NCBI RefSeq assembly: GCF_047948215.1
Contig: NC_134455.1
Location: 348,438,491 to 348,502,490 of the forward strand
Direction of reading: 5' to 3'
DNA from: Lycorma delicatula
Lineage: Eukaryota > Arthropoda > Insecta > Hemiptera > Fulgoridae
Length of the DNA: 64,000 bases
Shown: positions 11,884 to 22,114 of the stretch, piece after piece
Numbering within the stretch: position 1 is the first letter of the stretch
Layout of the letters: each line of letters opens with the position of its first letter
The notes under the pieces: model-generated
The model's input: the letters and a program-made list of their open reading frames with translations, nothing else
What the model was told of the DNA's origin: nothing
Database searches by the model: none
Made by a program: the position numbers and the translations under genes

Positions 11884-12850
11884 CATCTTGGAGTCGTATA
11901 CTGGTGCAGAGCGTGATCAGTGCTCTTTATGGTTTCATGAATCCAAATCGGCTACTATCTTTCGGAGAAAATTCATATCGCAAAGAACCACCTCAAAGAC
12001 TGTCTGTTATTACATGTACAATCGTTTCATTGAAACAGGTGCGTATCACATACGACGCCAGATCAGGGTAGACTAGGTAATTAGAATCAGATCAGGGTAA
12101 TTAGAATTGATTATTTCCAGGGTTACAGTATGGAGGATATTGCGTAATCTACTGTTGTTTACTTCCTACAAATTGCAACTGGATACAAGCTTTGAATGAA
12201 GGTATAAAAAAAAAAACGAACAGAGTTTTGTGTAAACATGTAAAACAAAATTGAGACTGAAGATTTATCTTAATAAAAATAGGTGTTCAGTGACGAAGCA
12301 ACCTTCCACACCAGCTGTAAAGTGAATCGACATAATGTTTAGATATGGAATGAGCGGAGTCCACGTCACACAAGTGAATATGTACGGTACTCGCCTAGGG
12401 TAATTTCTTTTTCTCTCTCAGCTGTCACAAAATTTATGGTCCTTTTTTTGCCAAGTTAACTGTAACTGGCACAGTTACCTGGACATGCATGAACATTATC
12501 TAATGTTATACAATTACAACAGGTTATGGCACCGCATTCATTTTCCAGCAAGATGGCGCGCCAACACATAATCATCATGCAGTTATCGCATATCTCAATA
12601 ACAAAGTGGTGACTTGGATTGGACGTGGTTGAACAATTTCCTGGCCACCACGATCGCTTGTATTAACTCCAATAGATTTTTGTATATGAGGTTACATTAA
12701 TGACTGGGTGTTTGTTCCTTCGCCTCCAGGAAATGACGAGCTGCGGCACCGGATAACACAAACAGTTGCCACCACAAATCAAGAACCGCTTCATAGAAAT
12801 TGGCAGGAAATCGATTACAGGGGACATCTGCCGTGTTACAAAAGGTATAC
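11884..12850 (+). pseudogene. Degraded mariner-like transposase (HTH/DUF4817 type)
   Basis: Conceptual fragments in several frames line up with one transposase. An N-terminal HTH piece (11888-12060) has the pattern CSLWFHESKSAT followed by FRRKF. A first catalytic block reads VFSDEATFHTSCKVNRHN (about 12283). FIFQQDGAPTH (about 12541) carries the second Asp. A third block has WPPRS, then TPIDF (about 12643-12680). A C-terminal block reads NWQEIDYRGHLPC (about 12795). Stops and frameshifts separate the blocks, so it is dead. No terminal repeats were found. The DDE triad order and these phrases are typical of insect mariner/Tc1 relatives. Confidence 0.8.
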
Positions 12851-12969
12851 GTTAAATAAAACTTTAAGATATACTGTATCAAGCATTGTATCAAACATTT
12901 CCGTGTTATTTAATTTTTTCATAATTAAAGGTTATTTTTGTACAAGTAATTTAGAAATACTCTATTAGG

Positions 12970-14040
12970 CTGAATAACATAACTGTTCATGACGTCGAGG
13001 TTGTAGTTTTAACGAATGAAGCTGATTACGCCCGAATTAAAATGCTCTCATCTATAACGTAATTGACCCGATTTGATACCGTGTTGTAAAACCGAGATAC
13101 AATTCGTGAACTGAAAGTTTGCACCTCGTAACTGCTGTCTAAGTCATTGTACTGTACTAGTCTGTTGCGTTTGCATTTTATATCCATTTAAATGCATTTA
13201 TATGCATTTTTATAATCGGATGATGTCATCTGATTAGATAGTACAACAAACCCCGCTCGCCTGTTGCACCAAAGCCGGCCGACATTTCGATTGATTGACT
13301 GGGGCAAACCTTCAGCTCACTTACTGTACCGTTCCCAAAATTCGACAGAAATAATATAATATAATTCGTTATAAATTAATAATAATAAGTATTTGCTCAA
13401 AGAAAATTTGTACGACTGTAATTACGTACAGTTCTGTACATAAAATAAATAACGAGCAACAAAACGTTTGTAGAAAAAAACTGTCTTCTTATCTAGAAGT
13501 GACATAAATAAAAATAAGGAGTCGAAGATCGCTCAAAAATAATTTTCTTCCAATTCAAAAAGTATAAAAATAAAAATTACTAACTCTAGCAACACTGAAA
13601 TTTCGAAAGATTTTAATTGGCGAGAAATTGGGAAATTGATGAATATTTTACTTGGTATACCAAAACTCAAAAGGTAAATGTCCTTTAAGTAGAATGAATG
13701 CAAGTATAAAAGAAATTAGGAAAACCTTTAAAATCGAAGTAAATCTTCCTTGCTTTATTACAGTTTTTATTTTTATATTTTTTACGTAGGAAGAAAATTG
13801 TTTTTTAGCGATTTTCTTGCTTTTAATTTTTATTTCTATCAGTTTTAGAAGAAATTACTTTTAAACAAACTTTTTCCTGTTTATTTTTACCATTTTAGAA
13901 GAGAAGGGAATGTTTTCAATCAAAACCCTTTGTTACTTTTAATTAATTTTCATAATTTGTTTTACTGATCTTTTTTAACTTAAGTAAATAAATCAGGAAT
14001 TAAGTAAAAGAAAGAAATATTAAACTTTATTCTTATTTAC
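12970..14040. repeat. Intronic DNA with a weak inverted repeat at 13533-13812
   Basis: Left arm about 13533-13580 and right arm about 13762-13812 are imperfect reverse complements, sharing an AATTTTCTTCC core and an A/T-rich TATAAAAATAAAAA block. The 180-bp loop has no ORF. It may be a decayed MITE or a chance match between AT-rich stretches. Nothing else is recognisable in this stretch. Confidence 0.35.
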
Positions 14041-14100
14041 ATTTAACTCACTTGAAAACACTGAATAGCTGCATGCCAAAACCACTTATACAAGAAATCC

Positions 14101-14384
14101 ATCCGGTTGGTCTAGTCGTGAACGCGTCTTCCCAAATCAGCTGATTTAGAAGTCGAGCGTTCCAGCTTTCAAGTCCTAGTAAATTCACTCATTTTTACAC
14201 GGCTTTGAATACTAGATCGTGGATACTGGTGTTCTTTGGTGGTTGGGTTTCAATTAACTACACATCTCAGGAACGGTCGAACTGAGACAGTACAAGAGTA
14301 CACTTCAATAACACCCATACATATCATTCTCTGAAGTATTGTCTGAACGGTAATTACCAGAGGCTGAACAGGAAAAAGAGTGAG
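14101..14384 (+). mobile_element. tRNA-derived SINE (family S1), copy 1
   Basis: Member of a family present about 20 times here. The head has a pol III A-box (GGTCTAGTGG in good copies; GGTCTAGTCG here) and a B-box-like GTTCAAGTCC about 50 bases on, enclosing a palindromic AAATCAGCTGATTT segment where the anticodon arm would be. The body carries TTTGAATACTAGATCGTGGAT, then GGTGTTCTTTGGTGGTTGGG, and the tail ends TACCGGAGGCTAAACAGGAAAAAG. The element has no ORF and must borrow LINE machinery. Confidence 0.85.
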
Positions 14385-14621
14385 TTAATACAAGAAAAAA
14401 TCAAGCCCAGTGTACTCCGCGAGCTCTGATTTGCACTTCAACGGATGAAGTGTACACCGCAAAAATAAAAGTTGCATATTCGCGCTTGTTTGTAAGTATC
14501 CGGCATGTCCTAGCACTATTTTTTTATATTCAACCGGATGTTTATATCCCGGAGTGAAGAGGTCTAGTTCCATAACATGCCAGTATACAGTGTTTAAAAA
14601 AGAACTCCTAAGTTTAAAATA

Positions 14622-15424
14622 CAGTGAAATTTCCTTATGCGCGCTCCCGTACTCGCGATTTTGTTATCGCGGTGCAATATTTGGCGATGTCTTTTATATA
14701 TTCGCGAACATTATATTATGTAGTGATATTAAAAAAATGGAAATATTAAAAGATTTAATGGCTCAGATAGTGTATAAACGTAGAGGTAGAAGATACGATC
14801 CCTGGAAAATAGTTAAATGTCAAAACGCTTACCGAAGGCATTAAATTATCCCGTGATCTTATCCAGTTTTTTAGAGATGCTTATCCATCTTTGAATAGAA
14901 GCTTAATTTTTATTCGCAAAATTGAAGATGCCATGCAAGAATACACAGAACTTCAATGGATTTAAAAACAAGAACGAGACAAGGAATTAAAAATGTTTGT
15001 AAATGCAATCCCAAACAATTCTATTTTAGTTTAGTAAATTTCCTTTACAGTAATTTTTGTTTTAGTGTACGTAGTAGTGGTGTTTTTTACTCTTTAAGGC
15101 GATTACCGAGAACAATTAGAATATGTAATACTATATTCTAATACAGTATACTGTACGTATTGTAGTGCGTTTTTAAATCAAACAGTTCGATAAGTGCTTA
15201 CGAGTAAATATTTTTGTATAGTCTATCTATGTAGCGTAATACACCAGTGCTTATAATTAATATTGCCGTCTGTACTTCATCAATAAAATCGCCCTAAATA
15301 AGTACGCATGATTTTTTTCATTTTACATAGAACCTAACCAATCTTCCTTAAATGAGTATTAGTTTCGTTCTACATTCGCGGCATTTTTACTCTCTAACCC
15401 TCCCCGAATAAGAAGATTTTATTG
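14622..15424 (+). mobile_element. Possible pogo/Tigger-like element, degraded
   Basis: The left end CAGTGAAATTTCCTTATGCG and the reversed right end CAATAAAATCTTCTTATTCG match at 15 of 20 bases. Sub-terminal TCGCGATTTTGTTATCGCGG and TTCGCGG motifs recall Tigger-type ends. A TA precedes the left end; the right TA is not preserved. The interior has broken coding fragments (for example around 14840-14960, reading LSRDLIQFFRDAYPS) that I cannot match to a domain. Assignment rests on the ends and is tentative. Confidence 0.4.
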
Positions 15425-15454
15425 CATTACTTAAACAACATTATATTTAAACCA

Positions 15455-15755
15455 CTATTTACACAAGTACATATTTTGAAAAAGAAATTCTGAAGTTTTT
15501 GTGTGATGCACTTCGATATGTTCACCAGTCGGTAATCACCAATTGGTAATCCAGCTCTTTTCACTTACTTGCCAGCATGTCGGGTGTAACGGATGCTACT
15601 GCTGCAACAATCCTCTGCCGTAAGTGGTTGACATCACGGATTTTCTCCGAATAAATAATGTTTTTCATATGCCCCGCAGTAAGTAATCTAGTAAGGTCAT
15701 GTCTGGTCTCCTTGGTGGCCATACAATCGACCTTCCTCTGTCGACCGCGACGATT
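15455..15755 (-). pseudogene. 3' fragment of a mariner-like transposase
   Basis: Read on the minus strand, fragments give WPPRRPDMTLLDYLL (third catalytic Asp region), then KNIIYSEKIRDVNHLRQRI and VAAVASVTPDML. This is the C-terminal part of the same transposase type as at 11884-12850 and 21250-22530, where the corresponding phrase is KNIVYSEKIREVQHL. Frameshifts and a stop break it. The N-terminal two thirds are absent. Confidence 0.75.
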
Positions 15756-15894
15756 ATTTACGATGACAAACTTAAAAATATAATGAAATAAATATAAAAA
15801 ACGGATGCTTTTAACCGAGTTCGTTACGGTTTTTTTGGAATCAGTAGTTTTTTTATAAAAACCCAGGAATATTGTTCCCTAACATCACACATCT

Positions 15895-16765
15895 CCCTCT
15901 ATGAATCATTAGACCTTGCCGACGGTGAGGGGCTTGAGTGCTCAATGATACAGAGTAGCTGGACCGAAGGTGCAACCATATCGGAGAGGTATCTGTTGAG
16001 AGCCAGATTAAGGAATGGTTCCTGAAAGAGGGCAGCAGCTCTTTCAGTAGTCTTTAGGACGTACATCAGGACGATTTAAACGGCCATATCAACATTACTC
16101 AATCCTCTGAGTACTGCGCAGCTGAAAGCAATGGAAAACTACAGCTGCTTTTTTTCCAAGAAAATGTAGCTCTCTGAATTTTCATATAACAAAGATGGGG
16201 GCGCCTTCCTTGGTAAAATATTCCGGAGGTAAACTAGTACCCCGTTCGGATCTCCGAGTGGGAACTACGAAGGAAGGCGTCACCAGAAAATTCAAAAATA
16301 ACATTCTACGAGTCGGAGCGTGGAATATTAGAAGTCTAAAAAAGGTTGGTAGGTTAAAGAGGGAAATGGATAGGATAAATGTAGATGTAGTAGGAATTAG
16401 CGAGGTTCGGTGGGAAGAGGAAAACGACTTCTGGTCAGGTGATTAGAATAAATAATTCAGCTTCGAATAATGGGCAGGCGTAGGTTTTGTAATGAACAAG
16501 AGAATAGGAAAGAGAGTAAAGTATTTCAAATTGCATCGTAATGATAGGCCACGTATTAAGGCATCCTGGAATAGTCGCTTTAATATTGGAGGGACAGGTA
16601 GAAGGAAAAAATTGTGCGTGCAGGCAACGTTTGGAATATGTAAAACATATTGTTCGGGATGTAGGATGTAGGTGTAGACCGAAATGAAACGACTAGCACT
16701 AGATAGGGGATATAGGGAATCTTGGATAGCTGCATCAAATGACTAAAAAAAAAAAAAAAAAAATC
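15895..16765 (+). mobile_element. RTE LINE copy with a 2.4 kb internal deletion
   Basis: The first about 650 bp match the 5' UTR and ORF start of the full element at 30870-34153, beginning CCTCTATGAATCAT. The ORF start (ATG 16195) gives the endonuclease N-terminus including VGAWNIRSL and ISEVRWEEE, then a stop after 83 codons; three residues are missing after GRL. At about 16545-16550 the sequence jumps to the last 200 bp of the element (ATTAAGGCATCCTGGAATAG) and ends in a 19-base A tail interrupted from full-length order. It has 5' and 3' ends but no reverse transcriptase. Confidence 0.9.
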
Positions 16766-16965
16766 AAACATAGAGCGCTGATTATTTTACCGACAATAAT
16801 CGCACGAATGTTCACAACATTTATATTGGTTTTCTCCAACCAGATATCTAGCTACTGCTGCGCACGCGCGTGGTGTGTGAAGGCAAATGCAACTACCACA
16901 ACTTGCTTGCCAGGCCTGACATAGCTGCAGACAATTTACGTGTAAATGTCCCGGTAAACATGACG

Positions 16966-17108
16966 TCGAACATTCCTGAGACTGGTGGTTAATTGAAATC
17001 CAACCACCAAAGAACACCGGGACCCCGGTCTAGCGTGCAAATAAATTTAAAAGTAACTTTCTTTACAAGGGCTTGAACCTTACTAGGCTTCGAAATTTGC
17101 TATGATTT
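16966..17108 (-). mobile_element. Diverged SINE S1 fragment
   Basis: The reverse complement carries the S1 body words GGTGTTCTTTGGTGGTTGG and part of the head (TTCAAG), with the palindrome region deleted. The tail half is lost. It abuts the Penelope-like remnant that follows. Confidence 0.6.
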
Positions 17109-17167
17109 GTCTAAATGGACTATCTTTATGTTATTAATATGTTCTTTGGCTCTAGTTGATAACCAAC
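17098..17167 (-). pseudogene. Inverted short copy of the Penelope-like GIY-YIG segment
   Basis: The reverse complement of this stretch matches 17343-17410: CAACTAGAG, CAAAGAACATATTAATAAC, ATAAA and AATTTAGA/CATTTAGA followed by AAATCA. It is the piece just after the YIG motif, in opposite orientation and 175 bp away. Partial inverted copies next to an element are commonly reported for Penelope-like insertions. Confidence 0.7.
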
Positions 17168-17277
17168 TAAGTCTAAGTTATCTTGTCTAAGTTATTTATA
17201 TATTTGGAGTTTATTATTTTACAACAAAATAATAAATTTTATAAATAATTACAATCATACTAAAATAAAAAATACAA

Positions 17278-17608
17278 ATAGGTTAGATATACAAGGAGCC
17301 TATAGCTTAAAATGCGAGGATTGCCATTTAGAATATATAGGTATGACCAACCGTTATTTTTCAACTAGAGGCAAAGAACATATTAATAACATAAATAAGG
17401 GCAATTTAGATAAATCAAATTACGCTAACATATATTACAGAATAAACACGATTATAATCCTGATAATTTTATTTCTAACGATTTTTATAAAACCAGCATC
17501 CTAGAAAAATTTAATAAATATTATTATAACGAGAAATTAATCAACGAACAAATTAAATTTGAGGATATTTTATTCAAACAAATAATTAATAATTATCAAG
17601 ATACCTAA
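17278..17608 (+). pseudogene. Penelope-like retroelement, GIY-YIG endonuclease C-terminal remnant
   Basis: Translation from 17278 gives a GIY-like GAYSLKCEDC, then EYIGMTNRYFSTRGKEH, then a continuation through NNINKGNLDKSNY. This is the order GIY, CxxC, YIG, R and H found in the endonuclease at the C-terminus of Penelope-like elements; the CxxC insertion between the two motifs is typical of that group. A single frameshift near 17440-17455 moves to a frame reading NPDNFISNDFYKTSILEKF and ending at TAA 17606-17608. No reverse-transcriptase domain precedes it, so the copy is 5'-truncated. GAY replaces GIY. Confidence 0.75.
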
Positions 17609-17764
17609 CCTGTCTTCCTCTAATCATTAATATTCATAACTGTGACTTTCCTACATAACGGACGTAATTAATTTTACACTATGACGAACGGTTGTTATGA
17701 TTTTAATATTTTAAAACTTTTCTATCTACTTATGTTAATTTTAATACTTTTAAATTGAAAGAAA

Positions 17765-17805
17765 ACTTTTCCTGATGGTCGAATGACCGAAAGTACTCGA
17801 AAAAC
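17765..17805 (+). ncRNA. Hammerhead-like motif in the 3' region of the Penelope remnant
   Basis: The segment CCTGATGGTCGAATGACC followed by GAAAGTACTCG has a CTGAT block, a perfect 4-bp hairpin GGTC/GACC with GAAT loop, and GAAA. This resembles the conserved core of hammerhead ribozymes, which are known in Penelope-like elements. Two core bases (G and A after CTGAT) are missing if the 4-bp stem forms, so it is unlikely to cleave. It may be a decayed ribozyme or chance. Confidence 0.35.
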
Positions 17806-17876
17806 ACAGAAGAATTGTTGGTAAAGTTGAATTTTAATTTATTTTATTTATATAAAATATTATTCTGAAATATAGG

Positions 17877-18211
17877 TAATACAGCAGTGAAAATTGGTAT
17901 TTAAACTCTTCTTTAAAAAGACATTTTTTTCATCATTTCTAAAAAAAAAATCCTATTTGGAAGGTGGAAAGGGGAGCGAATTTTTTTAGAAAGTTCTATT
18001 CCTCAGAAACCGTACTTACTGCAGTTGTGAAAATTGATATTTACACTTTTCTTTGAAAACAAAATTGCAAAACATGTTACACGCTATTTTCAAAAATTCT
18101 ATTTAGATGGTGACAAGGGGTGGACAAAATTTTATATGAAAGTTAAAATCTCAATAATATAGAATGAATAATCATATTCTAGTAGACGACTTCGGTTCAC
18201 TTGTTCTATCT
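17877..18211 (+). repeat. Direct repeat flanking a foldback element (left copy)
   Basis: It matches 19553-19879 in the same orientation over about 330 bp, from TACAGCAGTGAAAATTGG to TAGACGACTTCGGTTCACTT. Differences are mostly single bases and small indels. Internal sub-repeats occur (CAGTGAAAATTGGTAT and CAGTTGTGAAAATTGATA). No coding sequence. Confidence 0.8.
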
Positions 18212-19354
18212 AGTATAGGCAATTTGTCATCAAAATAGGCTGTATTTGAAAATCCTTACCTACCGATTGATCTTTTGTCCATGCGTTAAGGGTGATGAGG
18301 GAAGCTTAACTCCAGATTATTAACATCCCTCTCCCATAGATTTTTGAAAAACTCAAAAAGTTTTTGAATGCGTTTTTCTCTGAATCTATGCATTTTAGAG
18401 AAAAGTTTTTCAAACAAATAATGTAGAGGACATTCTCCTCTACAATTAATGTCTTTGAAGTTATGCCGTATAATTTGAAATTGAAATACTAGATGGCGCT
18501 GAAGTTGTAAAAAACGTAGTAAACAAGTAGACCGGTTTCGAACACGTGCCCAATTCACAACATTTTCACACTTTCACAAGCTACAGCTCCAAAACGGTAA
18601 GTCGTACTAGAAAATTGTATAAAAATAAAAGTTGTCTGTTTTTTTTTTAGATTAACAACTTTTCCAAATGCAATACAGACGAAAAACAATTTTTTCCAAT
18701 GAAAAAACCGAAAAACACGTTTTTTACAACTTCAGTGCCACCTAGTATTTCAATTTCAAATTATACGGCATAACTTCACAGACATTAATTGTAGAGGAGA
18801 ATGTCCTCTACATTTTTTTGTTTGTAAGACTTTTCTCTAAAATGCATAGATTCAGAGAAAAACGCATTTCAAACATTTTTGGAGTTTTTCAAAAATCTAT
18901 GGGAGGGGGGATGTTACAAATCTAGAGATAAGCTTCCCTCATCACCACTAACGCATGGACAAAAGATGAATCAGTAGGTAAGGATTTTCAAATACAGCCT
19001 ATTTTGATGAACCCACCGGGTTGGTCTAGTGGTTAACGCGTCTTCCCAAATCAGGTGATTTGGAAGTCGAGAGTTACAGCGTTCAAATCCTAGTAAAGCC
19101 AGATATTTTTACATGGATTTGAATACTAGATCGTGGATACCGGTGTTCTTTGGTGGTTGGGTTTCAATTAACCACACATCTCAGGAACGGTCGAACTGAG
19201 AATGTACAAGACTAACACTTCATTTACACTCATACTTATCATCCTCATTCATCCTCTGAAGAATTATCTCAACGGTAGTTACCGGAGGGTAAACAGGAAA
19301 AAGAAAGAAAGAAAGAAAGCCTATTTTGATGACAAATTGCCTGTACTAATATAT
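18209..19354. mobile_element. Foldback element with about 310-bp inverted arms, interrupted by a SINE
   Basis: Left arm about 18209-18516 and right arm about 18717-19010 plus 19333-19354 are reverse complements over roughly 310 bp. Shared words include GGCAATTTGTCATCAAAATA, AGAGGACATTCTCCTCTAC and ATTTGAAATTGAAATACTAG. The spacer (18517-18716) is unique. A SINE splits the right arm at 19011-19317. Together with the flanking direct repeats the order is direct repeat, arm, spacer, inverted arm, direct repeat. No transposase is visible, so it is non-autonomous. Confidence 0.8.
19011..19317 (+). mobile_element. SINE S1 with a perfect 15-bp target-site duplication
   Basis: The duplication AGCCTATTTTGATGA occurs at 18996-19010 and 19318-19332. 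Between them lies a complete S1 copy with head (CCCACCGGGTTGGTCTAGTG), body and a short (GAAA)n tail. The insertion is in the right arm of the foldback element, so it is younger than that element. This copy defines the true ends of the family best. Confidence 0.93.
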
Positions 19355-19552
19355 ATAAAACAAAGTGGACTGACTGACTCTCAACGTCTAAATCAAAGCG
19401 TTTAAACTAGGTAGGTGAATTTTAGAGGTATGTTGTTTTTATAACAAAGGCTTTTATAACTAAGAAAGGATTTTTGAAAACTCCATCTACAGGGGGTAAA
19501 AAGGGTGTAAATTTTTAAATGAATAATCTATATCTTTGGAACCAAACATACG

Positions 19553-19879
19553 TATTACAGCAGTGAAAATTGGTATTTAAACTGTTCTTTAAAAAGACAT
19601 GTTTGTCATCATTTCTAAAAAAAAAATCCTATTTGGAAGGTGGAAAGGTGAGCAAATTTTTTTTTGAAAGTTCTATTCCTCAGTTTCAGTTGTGAAAATT
19701 GATAATTTCACTTTTCTTTGAAAACAAAATTGCAAAACATGTTACACGCTATTTTCAAAAATTCAATTTAGTTGGCGACAAGGGGTGGGCAAAATTTTAT
19801 ATGAAAGTTTAAATCTCAATAATATAGAGTGAATAATCCTTATATTCTAGTAGACGACTTCGGTTCACTTTTTCTATAG
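19553..19879 (+). repeat. Direct repeat flanking a foldback element (right copy)
   Basis: Same unit as 17877-18211. It lacks a short block after TTCCTCAG that the left copy has (about 20 bases around ACCGTACTTACTG). The interval 19355-19552 between arm and repeat has no counterpart on the left side, so the structure is not fully symmetrical. Confidence 0.78.
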
Positions 19880-21245
19880 ATTTATTAGTCAAATTCGATA
19901 CAAAATATTATTATTATTTTGTCCTTCAATTTATTTTTGCGTGTAAGTAAATTTTAGTTCATTATCTGCTACGTGTTTTCCCGTTTGATAATTCTATCAA
20001 TATTTGTATAATTTTATCATTTGATTCAAAATAGTAAATATTTATATTCTCGTACGAAAATAAATTATATTCGATCACTATACATGTTGTGCATCTATTG
20101 ACGTCTTCAAAAACTATAAAATCATACAATAAAGATAATTAGTAGTAAATTTTATTATGTATACGTGATTAAAACGATATTGTTTTGATCTATACGCCCA
20201 CCCACGGACATCGTGGACAACAAAGAAAACAAAAAGAAGAAGAATTTGATAAAACCAAAATCCTCGTCCAACTTGGAAGATTAATTTTTGTCAATATGCC
20301 CACAAAAATAATAACCTTTAAATTATGGTAGAATTTTAAGAAAAATTTAATGGTTCTTTCTTTTTTGAAAACTTATTCTGGTTAAAAATCCAAAATCGTG
20401 GGCAACAGCTATTCGTGAATAATTTTGAGGCTGTTGAAGGAAAGCAAAAACTATCTACTATTTTTTTGTAAATAAGTATACGTCAATACAGTTATTAAAT
20501 ATGATCTTATAAATCAATTGGTACTTAGAATTTAATCGTATATACATTATATAAATTAATATATGTATATCAATACGCATACAGCACCTAACACATATGA
20601 AGAACGCAACGATACTACAGCAAATGATGTAATTTCGTAGAACAATAACAGAAATAGTGGGAAAAATAAATAAAGGAATACATCAGTCAGATACAAGATA
20701 ACGTGACGATGTTTTCCTGATAAAAATAATGTAAGTCGTATAAAGTTACAAAAAATTATTTTCCTAGTAGTTATTTTTAATTGTTTACAAGTCGGCTGTT
20801 TTATGATAAAAGCGTACTATCAATTCATTTAAATTCCCATTAATCTTTCGTTCTTGTACGAAGCGTAGTTTCTAAAAAGTGTCTGCATTAAAACAAAAAT
20901 TTAAATAAATAAATAATCAAACCAGATTTTTTTATTTTACTTTTTCAAAATAATTTAAAAAATACATATATTAATCTTTAATATTTTTAATTTACGGATA
21001 TTTGTATTGCTGGTACAATAAGCTTTTTACTAGAGAAAATATGGTGATCAGTCAAAATTTTGGGTTAGAATTTTCAAATTTCAACCTTTCATGATCCCTT
21101 CTAAACGAAAAAAAATTGTATGCGTGTACGTATATTGACTCGTATTTTAAAACATGTCATCGAAAAAGGTTGCAGCAATTTAAAAATATTGTATCTCAGA
21201 AACTACTAGAGATAATCAAACGAGTATCTATTTTTTTTAAATTCA
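19880..21245. other. AT-rich intronic DNA
   Basis: I see no recognisable coding sequence, inverted repeat or copy of another part of the window here. Confidence 0.45.
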
Positions 21246-21502
21246 GCAACTCAAAAAGTTTATTTACATACCTTAGAACGTTTAAATATGAGTTCCGTTG
21301 GTCAATCTACAAACATTCAGCCGATAATCGACTTCTGTCCAGGTCCGCTGGATCATTGCTGGCGTTAACAACGGTGATCAGTTGTCATAAATGTTGTACT
21401 TCCCTGATTTTTTCACTGTAGACAATATTTTTAACGTATCCCCTTGGAAAACGTCCAGGGGTTTCAAATCTGGGATTCTCGGAGGGCCAAAGCACAGGAC
21501 CT

Positions 21503-21801
21503 TTCTTTCTTTTTTCTGTTTAGCCTCCGGTAACTACCGTTTAGATAATTCTTCAGAGGATGAATGAGGATGACATGTATGAGTGTAAATGAAGTGTAGT
21601 CTTGTACATTCTCAGTTCGACCATTCCTGAGATGTGTGGTTAATTGAAACCCAACCACCAAAGAACACCGGTATCCACGAACTAGTATTCAAATCCGTGT
21701 AAAAATAACTGGCTTTACCAGGACTTGAACGCTGGAACTTTCGACTTCCAAATCAGCTGAATTGGGGAGACGCGTTCACCACTAGACCAACCCCGTGGGT
21801 T
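21503..21801 (-). mobile_element. SINE S1, first unit of a tandem pair
   Basis: A complete minus-strand copy, tail first (TTTAGCCTCCGGTAACTACC) and head last (CTAGACCAACCC). The 15-base word CAAAGCACAGGACCT flanks it at 21488-21502 and 21802-21816. Confidence 0.9.
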
Positions 21802-21816
21802 CAAAGCACAGGACCT

Positions 21817-22114
21817 TTCTTTCTTTTTCCTGTTTAGCCTCCGGTAACTACCGTTTAGACAATTCTTCAGAGGATGAATGAGGATGACATGTATGAGTGT
21901 AAATGAAGTGTAGTCTTGTACATTCTCAGTTCGACCATTCCTGAGATGTGTGGTTAATTGAAACCCAACCACAAGAACACCGGTATCCACGATCTAGTAT
22001 TCGAATCCGTGTAAAAATAACTGGCTTTACCAGGACTTGAACGCTGGAACTTTCGACTTCCAAATCAGCTGATTTGGGAAGACGCGTTCACCACTAGACC
22101 AACCCGGTGGGTTT
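21817..22114 (-). mobile_element. SINE S1, second unit of a tandem pair
   Basis: Nearly identical to the preceding unit and in the same orientation. The word AAAGCACAGGACCT occurs for a third time right after it at 22115-22128. Repeat period is 314 then 312-313 bp. Confidence 0.9.

Noticed and set aside
17877..19879. LTR retrotransposon with 330-bp LTRs
   Set aside because: The interval has no gag/pol, primer-binding site or polypurine tract, and is a large palindrome instead.
21464..21990. Minus-strand ORFs sharing HLRNGRTENVQDYTSFTL in several places
   Set aside because: They are the same SINE body read in a chance-open frame, not a gene family.
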